Shown here: positions 1 to 9,174 of the stretch, piece after piece
Position numbering within the stretch: the first letter of the stretch is position 1
Layout of the letters: the number at the start of each line of letters is the position of its first letter
From: Desulfomonilaceae bacterium
GTDB lineage: Bacteria; Desulfobacterota; Desulfomonilia; Desulfomonilales; Desulfomonilaceae
Assembly (NCBI GenBank): GCA_031082285.1
Contig: JAVHLK010000040.1
Location: 1 to 43,452 of the forward strand
DNA: 43,452 nucleotides
Direction of reading: 5' to 3'
Position numbers and translations under genes: made by a program
Notes under the pieces: model-generated
Database searches by the model: none
Seen by the model: the letters and a program-made list of their open reading frames with translations, nothing else
What the model was told of the DNA's origin: nothing

Positions 1-316
1 CAAACCAGTGCCGGGTAGCAAACGGTGTGAGAACGGTTCTTGATCGGCGGAATCCCGGGGCTTTGCAGACGGCAATCTGTCAACGCTTCGCCCGTCGACT
101 CACGACGGCCAACGTACGGCTCGGGGACGGTGTGGCCGATCAGGCCTTCACCGTATCACTCTTTCATTCACGATTCCTTGCCCGTTTTGACCGGCGCTCC
201 CGGCTATTCAAGGCATGCCCCTCCAGGTCAAGGCTGCTTATGCGCTTCATTTCCATCGCCGGCATCTTTCCGTTTTTTTCCACGGTGGGCGTCCCTGCCC
301 GTCATCTTTAGTCGTC
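1..316. other. Left-edge region without a recognisable gene
   Basis: This stretch lies downstream of the stop of the minus-strand DUF4139 gene. Open frames cross it on both strands, but none has a convincing ribosome binding site, a recognisable motif or a protein-like composition. I see no RNA gene and no hairpin followed by a T-tract. It may hold the 3' region of the DUF4139 transcript; an upstream neighbour beyond the window edge cannot be judged. Confidence 0.5.
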
Positions 317-1741
317 CTATATCCCTACTCTGACCCGGTAGGTTACCTTGGCCTGACCGTCTTTGGGAACCGTCACGTCGAATCTGATCGTGTGTGCATC
401 CACTTTCGTGTAGGGATGACTCTTGGAGATCACCTCCCAGTTTCCGAAAAGAGGTTCCACAAGCCCGACCGATACCGGTTGGTCCTTGTGATTGCGCACC
501 GTGACTTCCCATTCCGTCTCATACATGGCTCGTGTCAACCGCTTGAAATCGGTCTGCACCCGTTCCGCCACCACATCGAAGGCTTCCCCGATTTTGAGTT
601 TTACCTCCTCGTCCTTGGGCGTGTGGTCGACCTTGTCTTCGCCGATGAATTGGCCGCTTCCGTCAGCGTCCTGTTTGTACAGACGCATTATGCCTGCCGG
701 CAACGGCATTCCCAGGGAGTTCTCCTTTGAATTCTTGAACTTCACATAGACGTTCACCGGCTGCTTTGGACTCTTCTCCTGGAACTGTGAGGTGAAGTAG
801 CTCCGGATACCGTAGACGAGCAATTCCTTCGTAACCTTTACTTTGTTGGCCTCGAGCAGACTCACCTGCTTGGTCTGATTGTCTTTGACCGTGGTCTTTC
901 TCTGTAAGTCGTAGATATGATACTCGAAGAAGGCTTGCTCCCTGAATTGAGGCTCCGCGGGCGCGACCAGGTCCTTTCTTCGAGGAGCCATTGCCAACGG
1001 TACGCGCTCTTCTACGATACGATGGACATCTCCTGCGACCAACTTGAGACGAGCATTTCTGTACGTGCCCCCACTCTTGTTGTCGAGCGTTACCCATCCG
1101 GATATGTCGGCTTCCGTGTCGTCCTTGTTCAGGACCACCACATAGTCGGCCCGCCAGTTGATCTTACCCGTGAGGTAGCTCACTTCCAGTTGGTGCGGTT
1201 CCTTGGACCCGTTCTCATAAAGCCAGGTGAGCGTCGGTTTGGCGATGAGATCTTCGGGGAGTTTCGGCAAGACCTTGATTCCGGGGTGACCCAGGTATAT
1301 TTCATCGCCGATTCCGTAAACCTGGCCCTGATTGTTGCTGAGCAGCACGGCTTCCACAACTTCTTTTCGGTCTTGGTATTTGTTCCAGTCGACGATCTTA
1401 AGCTTCTTTCCCACGTACTTGTCCAGGAGTTTCTGTTGATTCATGAGGTCGTATTCGTAGTTCTGTTCAAGTACCGTGAAGCCTCCGGGCTGATTGATCG
1501 ACTTCACATGAACAGTGACCGGCATGATGTGCGCGGCCACGTCCATAAATTTGAGTTCCCCTCCGCCTCCCGGGAGCTCGACCGTTCGAGTTTCCTTTAC
1601 CAGGCCGAGGTCATTGTTGTACACGGTGAGTTCAACTCCGGTTTGCTCGACGGATGTACTCGTCACGGTCGCGTCGGCGAATGAGACGAGCGGTACGATA
1701 AGCACCAGGACGAAGCAGCAGATTCCGAGAGCCGGTTTCAT
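317..1741 (-). CDS. Exported DUF4139 domain protein
   Basis: A 474-residue protein that matches the DUF4139 family by eye. Residues 1-24 form a signal peptide (MKPALG, a long hydrophobic run, then an ADA-type cleavage site), so it should act in the periplasm or at the outer membrane. The family signatures are an early YNNDLGLVKE segment and a middle region resembling an N-W-x-A-D-Y strand followed by a VTLDNKSG strand (about residues 190-240), as expected of a beta-sandwich. Some DUF4139 relatives carry an extra N-terminal DUF4140 domain and are called mucoidy inhibitor MuiA-like; that part is not obvious here. The start was chosen because AGGAGG lies eight bases upstream of this ATG. No enzymatic function is known to me. 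It appears to be transcribed alone, 145 bases downstream of pgpA on the same strand. Confidence 0.8.
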   Translation of the reverse strand: MKPALGICCFVLVLIVPLVSFADATVTSTSVEQTGVELTVYNNDLGLVKETRTVELPGGGGELKFMDVAAHIMPVTVHVKSINQPGGFTVLEQNYEYDLMNQQKLLDKYVGKKLKIVDWNKYQDRKEVVEAVLLSNNQGQVYGIGDEIYLGHPGIKVLPKLPEDLIAKPTLTWLYENGSKEPHQLEVSYLTGKINWRADYVVVLNKDDTEADISGWVTLDNKSGGTYRNARLKLVAGDVHRIVEERVPLAMAPRRKDLVAPAEPQFREQAFFEYHIYDLQRKTTVKDNQTKQVSLLEANKVKVTKELLVYGIRSYFTSQFQEKSPKQPVNVYVKFKNSKENSLGMPLPAGIMRLYKQDADGSGQFIGEDKVDHTPKDEEVKLKIGEAFDVVAERVQTDFKRLTRAMYETEWEVTVRNHKDQPVSVGLVEPLFGNWEVISKSHPYTKVDAHTIRFDVTVPKDGQAKVTYRVRVGI

Positions 1742-1886
1742 GACCAAGCCTCCTGTGTGTGGTTCGTTTCAACAGTGGACGCGGTTGTCGCGGGCACGGT
1801 CTCCGACATGCCGCAATCAGCCGTTGAAAAAGATTTCGCAAACCCTACGAGCTTGTTACACTCGTGCGCGACGACCGGGATTTCCT

Positions 1887-2387
1887 CTACGATGCCAAGA
1901 AAAGCCTCGGCACCAGGTAATACGCAACATGTAACACCAGTACGGCATAGAGTGAGGCCCCAAGGTCGTCCATGAGTATGCCCCAACCGGCGGGCAATGC
2001 CTCGAATTTCGAGGCCGGCCACGGCTTGACGATGTCCGCGGCTCTGGTTACGACAAATGCCCAGGCCGCGGTGACAAAGGGATCGGGCACTCTGAATAGT
2101 AGTACGGTCAGGAAAAATCCCGCTACCTCGTCGAGCACGAAGTGTCGTGGATCTTTTCGCCCCCAGTGTGTTTCAGCCCAGCCTCCCAACGCGATCGACA
2201 GGACGCAGGTCACGGCAAGAGCCGCACCGATAATCATCGTCTGGTCCTTGGGCGGCGCGATATAGGCGATCCCGAGGAAGATTGCCACGGCGGGCAAAGT
2301 GCCGACCGTTCCCGGAGCGATCGGTGAATATCCGAAACCGAGAGCCGTGCACAAGGCAGCTCGAACATAATCCGATACGCGGTTCAT
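1887..2387 (-). CDS. pgpA: Phosphatidylglycerophosphatase A
   Basis: A 166-residue membrane phosphatase that should dephosphorylate phosphatidylglycerol phosphate to phosphatidylglycerol in the inner membrane, the last step of PG synthesis. Family signatures are clear: GFGYSPIAPGTVGTLPA near the N-terminus, the metal-binding D-E-V-A-G segment in the middle, then DIVKPWPASKFEALP and WGILMDDLGA. Three to four hydrophobic helices are visible and the length is normal for the family. The ATG at 2387 (MNRVSDYVRA) is preferred over the ATG sixteen codons upstream because family members begin close to this position. The histidine phosphatase gene at 2582 is transcribed divergently. Confidence 0.88.
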   Translation of the reverse strand: MNRVSDYVRAALCTALGFGYSPIAPGTVGTLPAVAIFLGIAYIAPPKDQTMIIGAALAVTCVLSIALGGWAETHWGRKDPRHFVLDEVAGFFLTVLLFRVPDPFVTAAWAFVVTRAADIVKPWPASKFEALPAGWGILMDDLGASLYAVLVLHVAYYLVPRLFLAS

Positions 2388-2581
2388 GAGTCCATGTACT
2401 CCCACACGTCTATTGTATAGCTTCAGTCCTCTCACGGCACGACGAAACGCAGGTTCCTATAGTGATGACCGTGAAGGAATGCGTCAAGAACAAAATTCCG
2501 CCGCTTCGGGTTGCCGGAAGGGGCCAGGGTCGCCTGCGGCGTGTGAAACGGAGTACCTAGAGAGGTGACGGAGATCTGAAC

Positions 2582-3193
2582 ATGCCTCCTGCGAAAATTG
2601 TAATTACACGGCACGGCCAAACGGAGTCAAATCGGGACGACCTGATTATGGGGCGTTCTGATGCTCGATTGACGCGGCAGGGTATTGAGACGGTGAGAGA
2701 TCTGTCACGAGTCATTGCCGCGGAAGGCGTCCGGTACATCATTTCCAGTACGCTTGGACGGGCTGCGCTCACCGCAGCGATCCATTCGGAACAATTAGGG
2801 GTTCCCGTCTCGTTCAGCGAGGCTGTTGCGGAGTTGTCATGCGGAATCTGGGAAGGAAGACCCCGTGAGCAGGTCGTCGCCGGATCCGGGCCCATTCGCG
2901 GCACATGGCGGTTCAGGCCTCCCGGCGGTGAAAGCTACCTTGACGGGGAGGCCAGGGTGTCATCGCTGGTCAGGGATATCCTCGGGATGACCGACCGAAG
3001 AGCGGTTCTCTTGGTCGGGCATGCCGCGGTGAACCGAGTACTCATGAAACTATTGCTGGATTTGGATCCGGACGAGGCCATGACCATTCGCTTTCCCCAT
3101 GACGCCATCCATGTCGTCGAGCACGCTCGGGACGTTCGGTACGCCTCGATTTCCGGAATGTGCGGTGACGGAATTCTAAAAGAACCGAAGTGA
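2582..3193 (+). CDS. Histidine phosphatase family protein (PhoE/GpmB-like)
   Basis: A 203-residue cytoplasmic protein of the branch-2 histidine phosphatase (phosphoglycerate mutase-like) superfamily. The phosphoryl-accepting histidine is H11 in T-R-H-G-Q-T. R60 lies in the S-S-T-L-G-R-A segment, an acidic E84 sits in ELSCGIWEG, and the second catalytic histidine is H147 in LLVGHAAVNRVL. The substrate cannot be read from sequence; relatives include broad phosphatases, alpha-ribazole phosphatase and cofactor-dependent mutases. No cobalamin genes are nearby, so CobC is not supported. GGAG lies eight bases before the ATG. Its 3' end overlaps the convergent methyltransferase gene by 18 bases. Confidence 0.85.
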   Translation: MPPAKIVITRHGQTESNRDDLIMGRSDARLTRQGIETVRDLSRVIAAEGVRYIISSTLGRAALTAAIHSEQLGVPVSFSEAVAELSCGIWEGRPREQVVAGSGPIRGTWRFRPPGGESYLDGEARVSSLVRDILGMTDRRAVLLVGHAAVNRVLMKLLLDLDPDEAMTIRFPHDAIHVVEHARDVRYASISGMCGDGILKEPK

Positions 3194-4057
3194 TTGGCAG
3201 ACGGCGGGCATGGGACTGCCCGGCACGGCCTCAATGGGCGAGGTTAACGGCGCGCGTTGAGGCACGACCGAAGAGGCTCGAGCCCGGACGATCACGTTCC
3301 AGCCCAATCGGTTGTACGGAAAAACGCCGCCAAGTGCCTTGTCGATCCAGCTCAACAGGTCGATCCTGAGAAACTCTTTGCCCGATCCGGGCACGCCGGG
3401 CAGTTTGTACGGGATCACATAGACCGACCGCCAACCCTCGCTGGTGAAGCCGGCCTTGGCCAGCTTTCTGTTGAGACTCATCGGGGTATAGAATCGCACA
3501 TGCGTTTCATCCCAGCCGCACCAGTTCTTTTCTCCCAGCACGCGCCGGCGGTACGTCCCCTGGATAAGATAGTTGAGGGACAACGAGTTCTGAGTGCTCA
3601 CCACCAAGAGCCCGCCCGGGACAACGGCCTCCGCCGCTGCGCACAGCAATCCTTGGTCGTCTTCAACATGCTCCAGAACGTCCTTCATAAGGATCGCGTC
3701 AAACTTGGGCCGTTTCGCGAGAACAGGAAAGCGGTCACTGCGAACGAAACTGCACAGACGATCGACTCCCTCGCGTCGAGCGAAGTACCGGGCGGCTTCC
3801 AGCGCACTGCCTTCCGCGTCCACCCCCACGACTTCCAGAGCCCCCTGTTGGGCCGCATGGACGGTAAACATTCCTCCACCGCAACCGTAATCAAGAAACC
3901 GTTTGTTTCTGAGATCTCCCAGAAGTTCTTTGACATACGCGTTCTTGATCCGGCTGTAGGCCTTGCTCTGCTGTTCCAAATACGCGGCAAGGACCTTTTC
4001 CGAGTCGTGTGACCTCAGCCAATGTCCTTCGGAGTATCGCTTTCTCTGATTCTGCAT
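3176..4057 (-). CDS. Class I SAM-dependent methyltransferase
   Basis: A 293-residue protein with a Rossmann methyltransferase core. Motif I is FLDYGCGGG at residues 54-62, followed by VVGVDAEGSALEAARY (motif II) and the ILMKDVLEHVEDDQGLL segment typical of UbiE/COQ5-like Methyltransf_11/23 enzymes. The C-terminal third carries Y-x-P-M-S-L and GWRSVYVIPYK segments seen in methyltransferases of surface-polysaccharide clusters. The substrate is unknown; the glycosyltransferase immediately upstream on the same strand suggests a glycan or lipid-linked sugar. The ATG at 4057 (MQNQRKRY) is chosen because an upstream in-frame extension would run into the glycosyltransferase gene; its RBS (AAAAGG, 13 bases away) is weak. 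Confidence 0.8.
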   Translation of the reverse strand: MQNQRKRYSEGHWLRSHDSEKVLAAYLEQQSKAYSRIKNAYVKELLGDLRNKRFLDYGCGGGMFTVHAAQQGALEVVGVDAEGSALEAARYFARREGVDRLCSFVRSDRFPVLAKRPKFDAILMKDVLEHVEDDQGLLCAAAEAVVPGGLLVVSTQNSLSLNYLIQGTYRRRVLGEKNWCGWDETHVRFYTPMSLNRKLAKAGFTSEGWRSVYVIPYKLPGVPGSGKEFLRIDLLSWIDKALGGVFPYNRLGWNVIVRARASSVVPQRAPLTSPIEAVPGSPMPAVCQSLRFF

Positions 4058-4139
4058 CGCGTCGGAATGCCTTTTGGGAACCTGACCATGGGCCTGCACA
4101 ACCCCGTTGGGGAGAAATGCGTTTCGCCGGTGAAACACC

Positions 4140-5327
4140 CTACCACTTATGGAGTATGTCTCGAAGCAAAAGTTCCCATTCGCGGCCCTCGGCTTGAAAG
4201 GAGAACCGTTGCATCCTTGCTCGTCCGGCCGCGCCCAGTGACCGGGCAAGGTCTTCATCGACCATGATTTGGCGCAACGCATCCGCGAGAGCGCCGGAAT
4301 CTCCCCACGGAACGACGAGCCCCGAGGTTCCGTGCTCTATGAGATCGGGAACGGCACCGGTCCGAGTTGCCACCGCGGGAACTCCGACGGCCATGGCCTC
4401 CATGAGGATGTTTGGACATCCTTCCGTAACCGAAGGGAGAACGAACACATCGAGACTCCGAAGCCAGTCGGGGATCTCATCATGTTCCAGGGGAGGTTTT
4501 CTTACGATCACGTCATCGATGCCCGTCCCGGTCACCATGTAGTCGTATGTCTGCTCTTCCGATTCCCGAACCGTGCCCACGATCTCCAGCACCACCGGCC
4601 TCAGATTTCTGATTTGGGCCGTTGCTTTGAAAAGGTAGGGAAGGCCCTTGGCATACTTGAAGATTCCGGCGCAGCCAATTCGAAAGGGCGTACGCGGATC
4701 GCGGCTCTTTTTCCAAACCGGCTCGGGGATTTCGACGGAGTTGTAGATGACCGCCGCCTTTTCCTCAATGGGACTCAAGGAATGGGCCATTTCTACAAGA
4801 TCGCGGCTGAGCGCCACAATTCTGTCGGCATTCTCAAGACCGCTTCGGCAAACCGCCACCTTTTCCGGGCTGAACATGTATTTTTTTACATCGTTGCCCA
4901 CCACGACCGCGACCGTAGGAACCCGCATCCTTCGGGCAATGAGCCCGGCGACATATCCCACGGGATAGAGAAAAAAGGAGACATAGAGGTCGAAGCCGAT
5001 CATGCGGTGCAACATCTCAAGCGATTGATACATCATCTGAATCGTCAGCGTGTGGGGGCAATCCCAGAGATCTCGATTCGAATCCTGGGTCCTTTCCCTT
5101 CCCACACGCACGCGATGAATCGTGATGCCGTCCCGCTGCATGCTCTCACGGTTCTCGTCAAGGAGCACCGGAAGGCTCGATTCCACGGTGAAGTGCGCGA
5201 CATGGGTTTCATGGCCCATGTCTCGAACGTGAAAACCCACGTTCCTCACCGTGCGCGCAAGACCGCCCCATTGATCGGGGGGATACTCGGGCGTGACGAT
5301 ACAGACTCTTGCGGACGATTTCCGCAT
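4140..5327 (-). CDS. Glycosyltransferase family 4 (GT-B fold)
   Basis: A 395-residue retaining glycosyltransferase. The N-terminal domain opens with RVCIVTPEYPPDQWGGLART, the usual GT4 acceptor-domain start with a glycine-rich loop. The C-terminal donor domain has FRIGCAGIFKYAKGLPYL, DVFVLPSVTEGCPNILMEAM (the E-x7-E nucleotide-sugar signature) and an IEHGTSGLVVPWGD segment. It should transfer a sugar from an activated donor in the cytoplasm; donor and acceptor cannot be told. It probably forms a short operon with the downstream methyltransferase (82-base gap). A second, weaker GT-B gene lies divergently to the right. Confidence 0.88.
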   Translation of the reverse strand: MRKSSARVCIVTPEYPPDQWGGLARTVRNVGFHVRDMGHETHVAHFTVESSLPVLLDENRESMQRDGITIHRVRVGRERTQDSNRDLWDCPHTLTIQMMYQSLEMLHRMIGFDLYVSFFLYPVGYVAGLIARRMRVPTVAVVVGNDVKKYMFSPEKVAVCRSGLENADRIVALSRDLVEMAHSLSPIEEKAAVIYNSVEIPEPVWKKSRDPRTPFRIGCAGIFKYAKGLPYLFKATAQIRNLRPVVLEIVGTVRESEEQTYDYMVTGTGIDDVIVRKPPLEHDEIPDWLRSLDVFVLPSVTEGCPNILMEAMAVGVPAVATRTGAVPDLIEHGTSGLVVPWGDSGALADALRQIMVDEDLARSLGAAGRARMQRFSFQAEGREWELLLRDILHKW

Positions 5328-5738
5328 GCCGGCCCCTCACCTTGACAAGGACATGTGGATTGGCACTGAGTGCCGCAGAGAGGACCTCCCCGAATGGTTA
5401 CAGGCCGTTCCCCGGACCCGGTCCAACCGCGCGGCCCCCCTTGTTTTAGCATCCCCCGGAGACAAGGGAAAGGATCAAAGGGAACCGTTCGCTCATGCAG
5501 GCGAAGCGATCAACGACCGCTTGGCCGTGCTTGCGTCCTCAAGCGATTTGTGGGACCTTTGTCATCGCTGCGCGTAAGGCACGGCGACGTCCGAGCGTGC
5601 GCTTCGTTCCGCGTTCCCCATGCTCACGGCCGGCGGGAAAGACGCGGGAATGCCTCTTCGGAGCCGAGGCGAGGTCGGTCTGACGACCGAACGCCTGCGG
5701 TAAACCGTACGCTCACGTCCTCATCCTCGGGAGTTTTC
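5328..5738. other. Divergent intergenic region with two dyads
   Basis: This 411-base gap separates the minus-strand GT4 gene from the plus-strand glycosyltransferase, so promoters for both should lie here. I see a perfect 13-base palindrome at 5362-5374 (GGCACT-G-AGTGCC) just downstream of a TTGACA-like box at 5342-5347. No good -10 element follows that box at the usual spacing. A second inverted repeat has arms CCCTTGT (5438-5444) and ACAAGGG (5462-5468). A long open frame reads into the downstream gene but has no family signature, so I do not call it coding. Confidence 0.4.
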
Positions 5739-6782
5739 ATGCGTGTCGGAATTCTGTTTCACAAGAACCCGTTCGGTCCGGCTACGGGCATCGACCTGGT
5801 TCGCATTCGCGCGATTGCCGGTGGACTCCGTCGAAAGGGCATCGATGCGCACATCATTAGTCCGACCGGCATGGAAGGGACTATCGACGACGGCGTTCCG
5901 GTTCGGGACATTTCGGCATTGGGCGAATCGCCGGCCTACGATCTGGTGAAGACCTCATACCACGACTCGATCACTTTGCTCGGATCGTACAAGGGCCCGG
6001 TCGTGGCACGCATTGTACGGGTGGTCGACGAACGTCTTCCCGAGCGGGACGAAGCGTCTCGACGGAAACTGCTGGATTGCCAGGAATTGATTCTATCCAG
6101 GGCTTCGGCTCTCGTGCTGAACAACCGGGAGAATGTGGCACGTTGGCGCGAGCGGTATGGGAACCGTCTGCCGGTTTTCCTCATCCCCACAGGCTGTCCC
6201 GCGGTTCTCCCCCGGTCCGGGGTGAATCCGTTCAAAGGGGGATTGCCGGCGATCCTGTTCCTGGGAAGCTTGGCCGCACCGCGGATGGCGGCAATTCTTA
6301 ATGAATCGGCACGCAGACTGGAAGGCCTGGCCAAGATCCATTTCATCGGCCGCAACAAGACCGGCATCTACGGAGGAGGCAGCGAGTGCAGGTTGGATTC
6401 TCTCATCGCGGTCCATGGCGAGATCGCGGAAGAACACATCTGGCCTTATATTCGACATGCGAGCGTCGGACTGGCATTGGCAACAGGACCGTACGCTTTT
6501 GACAACGACGTATCCAAAATTCTCAACTATTTGCGCGGCGGCCTTCCGGTGCTTTCCGAAGAGCCCATCATCAACAACGAGCTGATCAGGCAAACCAAAT
6601 ACGGTAAGACCTTCAAGCATGGCGATGTCGACGATCTTGTCATCAAGGCTGCCCAGATCCTCAGCAACCCACCGGTCGACAAGAGAGAAGCCGTCATGCG
6701 CTTCATGGCCGTGGAGCATTCCTGGGACAGGAGGGTAGAGTCGTACACGGCTGTGTTCGAACAGGTACTGAAATCGTGGTGA
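5739..6782 (+). CDS. Putative GT-B glycosyltransferase
   Basis: A 347-residue protein that looks like a divergent GT-B glycosyltransferase. It begins MRVGILFHKNPFG with an N-terminal Rossmann-like half (IDLVRIRAIAGGLRRKGIDA). A C-terminal half follows with AILFLGSLAAPRM, IHFIGRNKT, a VGLALATGPYAFDNDVSKI segment (the position normally holding the E-x7-E motif; here it is D-x-D-V-S-K-I) and LNYLRGGLPVLSEEPIINN. The last pieces resemble enzymes whose product selection follows a colour-of-the-donor loop, but donor and acceptor are unknown. The start is placed where the glycosyltransferase fold begins; GGGAG lies a few bases upstream. Confidence in the fold is higher than in activity. Confidence 0.65.
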   Translation: MRVGILFHKNPFGPATGIDLVRIRAIAGGLRRKGIDAHIISPTGMEGTIDDGVPVRDISALGESPAYDLVKTSYHDSITLLGSYKGPVVARIVRVVDERLPERDEASRRKLLDCQELILSRASALVLNNRENVARWRERYGNRLPVFLIPTGCPAVLPRSGVNPFKGGLPAILFLGSLAAPRMAAILNESARRLEGLAKIHFIGRNKTGIYGGGSECRLDSLIAVHGEIAEEHIWPYIRHASVGLALATGPYAFDNDVSKILNYLRGGLPVLSEEPIINNELIRQTKYGKTFKHGDVDDLVIKAAQILSNPPVDKREAVMRFMAVEHSWDRRVESYTAVFEQVLKSW

Positions 6783-6850
6783 ACCGGTCCGACCGGTGCG
6801 CCCGGCTCTCGGAACTTGACATCGCGTATGACGAATCTTAAGGTGCTGCC

Positions 6851-8050
6851 ATGCCGCCTCGCCTTATGAGTATTATCGGGATCGGAGCCATCATACTGGT
6901 GTGCTGCGCGGTCTCCTCGGATCGCAGGCGAATCAACTGGATAACCGTCGGCTGGGGGCTGGCCCTGCAATTCGCATTCGGACTGCTCATTCTCAAGACC
7001 TACCCGGATCGAATATTTGAAGCGGCCAACGCAATTTTTTCTTCAATTTCATTGTACTCCGGAGAAGGAGCCAAGTTTCTCTTCGGCTCTTTGGCCGAAC
7101 ACAAGGATTTCGTCATCCTCGGCATGGGGTCGGTGATCATATTTGTCAGTGCCGTCTTGGCCGCACTGAACTATGCACGGATACTCCCCGTCATCATTTA
7201 CGGCCTGGCAAGACTCATGCAAAAAACCATGCGGACCTCGGGAGCGGAAACGTTGGCCGCGGCAATGTTCATCCTCATGGGAATCGAGGGAGTCACCGGG
7301 CTCAAAACCGTCATTGGACGGATGACGCGCTCGGAGCTCTTCACCGTCATGACTTGCTTCATGGCCACCATTGCCGGATCGGTGATGGCGGTGTACGTGG
7401 GGGTATTCGGAGCGAGTGCCGGCCACATCATGGCGGCAAGTATCATGAGTGCCCCTGCCGCGCTGGCTCTGTCAAAGATCATGATTCCCGAAACGTTGAT
7501 TCCGGAAACCGCGGGACGCGTGGAATGGAAGACTCTGATACCTCAGGATAGGGGCTTTGTGGAAGCCGCCGCGAACGGAGCGTTGGACGGTCTCAGGCTC
7601 GCCGCCACAATCGGTGCCATATTGCTGGCCTTCGTCTCCATTATCTATATGTTGGACGCAGTGCTCGGAATTGTCGGAACGTCCTTTGGAACTCTCGGCG
7701 GATACTTCTTTGCGCCGATTGCCTACTGCATGGGGGTTCCCTGGGAAGACTGCATGAAGGTCGGAAATCTCCTGGCGCTCAAGACCGTGTTCAACGAATG
7801 GCTTGCCTACAGCAGAATGCAGGAGATGGTAACGGCCGGTGAACTGGCTCCTCGCTCGGTCATGATTCTGACCTATGCCTTGTGTTCCTTTGCAAATTTC
7901 GGAAGCCTCGCTATCCTCATCGGCGGAATATCCGCTCTCGCACCGGATCGCAAGCACGAAGTCATCGCCCTGGGCTTGCGGGCGTTGGCCGCAGGCCTTC
8001 TGGCCGGCTTTCTGACCGCAACGGTCGCAGGGTGCTTGCGAGCCGAATAG
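6851..8050 (+). CDS. Concentrative nucleoside transporter (CNT/NupC family)
   Basis: A 399-residue inner-membrane protein with about ten hydrophobic helices. CNT signatures are the N-terminal RRINWITVGWGLALQFAFGL helix, the first re-entrant region with GAETLAAAMFILMGIEG, and the second with KTVFNEWLAY near residue 320. LCSFANFGSLAILIGG follows near the C-terminus. Family members import nucleosides with protons or sodium; the MGIEG/NEW residues correspond to the substrate and ion binding loops, here slightly divergent from the usual G-Q-S-E and N-E-F. The gene ends eight bases before the radical SAM gene, so the two are probably co-transcribed. Confidence 0.88.
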   Translation: MPPRLMSIIGIGAIILVCCAVSSDRRRINWITVGWGLALQFAFGLLILKTYPDRIFEAANAIFSSISLYSGEGAKFLFGSLAEHKDFVILGMGSVIIFVSAVLAALNYARILPVIIYGLARLMQKTMRTSGAETLAAAMFILMGIEGVTGLKTVIGRMTRSELFTVMTCFMATIAGSVMAVYVGVFGASAGHIMAASIMSAPAALALSKIMIPETLIPETAGRVEWKTLIPQDRGFVEAAANGALDGLRLAATIGAILLAFVSIIYMLDAVLGIVGTSFGTLGGYFFAPIAYCMGVPWEDCMKVGNLLALKTVFNEWLAYSRMQEMVTAGELAPRSVMILTYALCSFANFGSLAILIGGISALAPDRKHEVIALGLRALAAGLLAGFLTATVAGCLRAE

Positions 8051-8058
8051 GACGGACA

Positions 8059-9174
8059 ATGGAACACGAGATGCAAACCACTATGGTGAAAAAGCCTGCG
8101 CCCTATCTTCCCGGGAAGTTCAAACGCATTCACATCGAACTGACCAACAAGTGCAATTTCTCCTGCGTGTTCTGCCCGGACTCGAAAATGACTCGACCAC
8201 GCGGATCCATGGCCGAGGATCTTGCGCGAAGCGTCCTCGACCAGATCTCGGCACTCGACCTGGCGGAAAAGGTGACCTTTCACGTCATGGGTGAACCGCT
8301 CCTGTACCCGCGGCTCTTTGAGATCCTCGAACATGCTCGCCGGGTGAATCTGCCGGTTGGACTTACTACCAATGGCGCGCTTCTCACGCAAGAAACGATC
8401 CGGAAACTAGCCGAGCAAGACCTCCACCAAATCGACATTTCCTTGCAAACCCCGGACCCGGAGAGTTTTCGAGCCACGCGGGGCACGCGCATGGAATTCG
8501 AAACGTATCGGGGCCGTCTGCTGGACCTTCTCTTTGCATGCGCGAACAGACCTTGTCCACCCATCTTCAAGATACGGATCATGACCACCAGATTCGCCGG
8601 CACGCTGAAAAGGAAACTGGGAATCCCCGATTTCATGGACAGTACGACCGCATTGAGGAACACGGTTCTCCAATGGACCGAACTCGTGCACGAGCGGCTC
8701 GGAATTACATCGGATCGCTCCAAAGCGGCCGCCCGCATAGGCAAGATCGGTATCCATGGGTGGAATGTCATCGAGATTGTCCCGAAAGTGTTCATCGAGA
8801 CATACGTGCTCACCGATTGGGGCAACGCGTTCGCCGACGGCAACATAATTCAGGCCCGCCGAGGGTATTGCTTCGGCATGAGGGACCATTTCGCGATACT
8901 TTACACCGGCGACGTCACCCTCTGCTGCATCGACTTTGATGGAAAAACCTCTATTGGGAACATCGCGGAAACCCCGCTGATCGACATTCTCAACGGTCCC
9001 GAGTTGCAACGAATTATGCGAGGGTTTGCAAAGGGCAAACTCTTGTCGCCCCAATGCAGGCACTGTTTGGGAAGCTCGACGCGTGCCGGCTCGTTGATCA
9101 AACCCGCGGCATCGTACCTCGGACTCAAGATCCTCAAACCGTTCTTCTATAGACAATACCGATTGTTCGACTGA
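8059..9174 (+). CDS. Radical SAM protein with SPASM-type C-terminal cluster
   Basis: A 371-residue protein. C32, C36 and C39 form the CxxxCxxC motif that binds the SAM-cleaving 4Fe-4S cluster. VTFHVMGEPLLYPRLFEI follows as the glycine-rich SAM-binding segment. The C-terminal part has C271, C289, C290, C333 and C336, with GDVTLCCIDFDGKTSIGN, matching a SPASM/Twitch auxiliary-cluster domain. Relatives include peptide-maturation enzymes and sugar or lipid-modifying enzymes; no precursor peptide is seen nearby, so a modifying role on a small molecule or glycan is possible. The start (MEHEMQTT) lies eight bases after the nucleoside transporter; a second ATG four codons later is also possible. Confidence 0.85.
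   Translation: MEHEMQTTMVKKPAPYLPGKFKRIHIELTNKCNFSCVFCPDSKMTRPRGSMAEDLARSVLDQISALDLAEKVTFHVMGEPLLYPRLFEILEHARRVNLPVGLTTNGALLTQETIRKLAEQDLHQIDISLQTPDPESFRATRGTRMEFETYRGRLLDLLFACANRPCPPIFKIRIMTTRFAGTLKRKLGIPDFMDSTTALRNTVLQWTELVHERLGITSDRSKAAARIGKIGIHGWNVIEIVPKVFIETYVLTDWGNAFADGNIIQARRGYCFGMRDHFAILYTGDVTLCCIDFDGKTSIGNIAETPLIDILNGPELQRIMRGFAKGKLLSPQCRHCLGSSTRAGSLIKPAASYLGLKILKPFFYRQYRLFD

Noticed and set aside
917-1684. A 255-codon plus-strand frame antisense to the DUF4139 gene
   Set aside because: It has no family signature and the opposite strand has clear signal peptide, RBS and domain evidence.
5071-5100. A CTCGATTCGAATCCTGGG stretch resembling a tRNA T-arm
   Set aside because: It lies inside the GT4 coding sequence and no matching acceptor, D or anticodon arms are present.
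5342-5374. TTGACA followed by a TGGCAC-like block as a sigma54 or sigma70 promoter
   Set aside because: No GC at the sigma54 -12 distance and no TATAAT-like hexamer at 16-18 bases.
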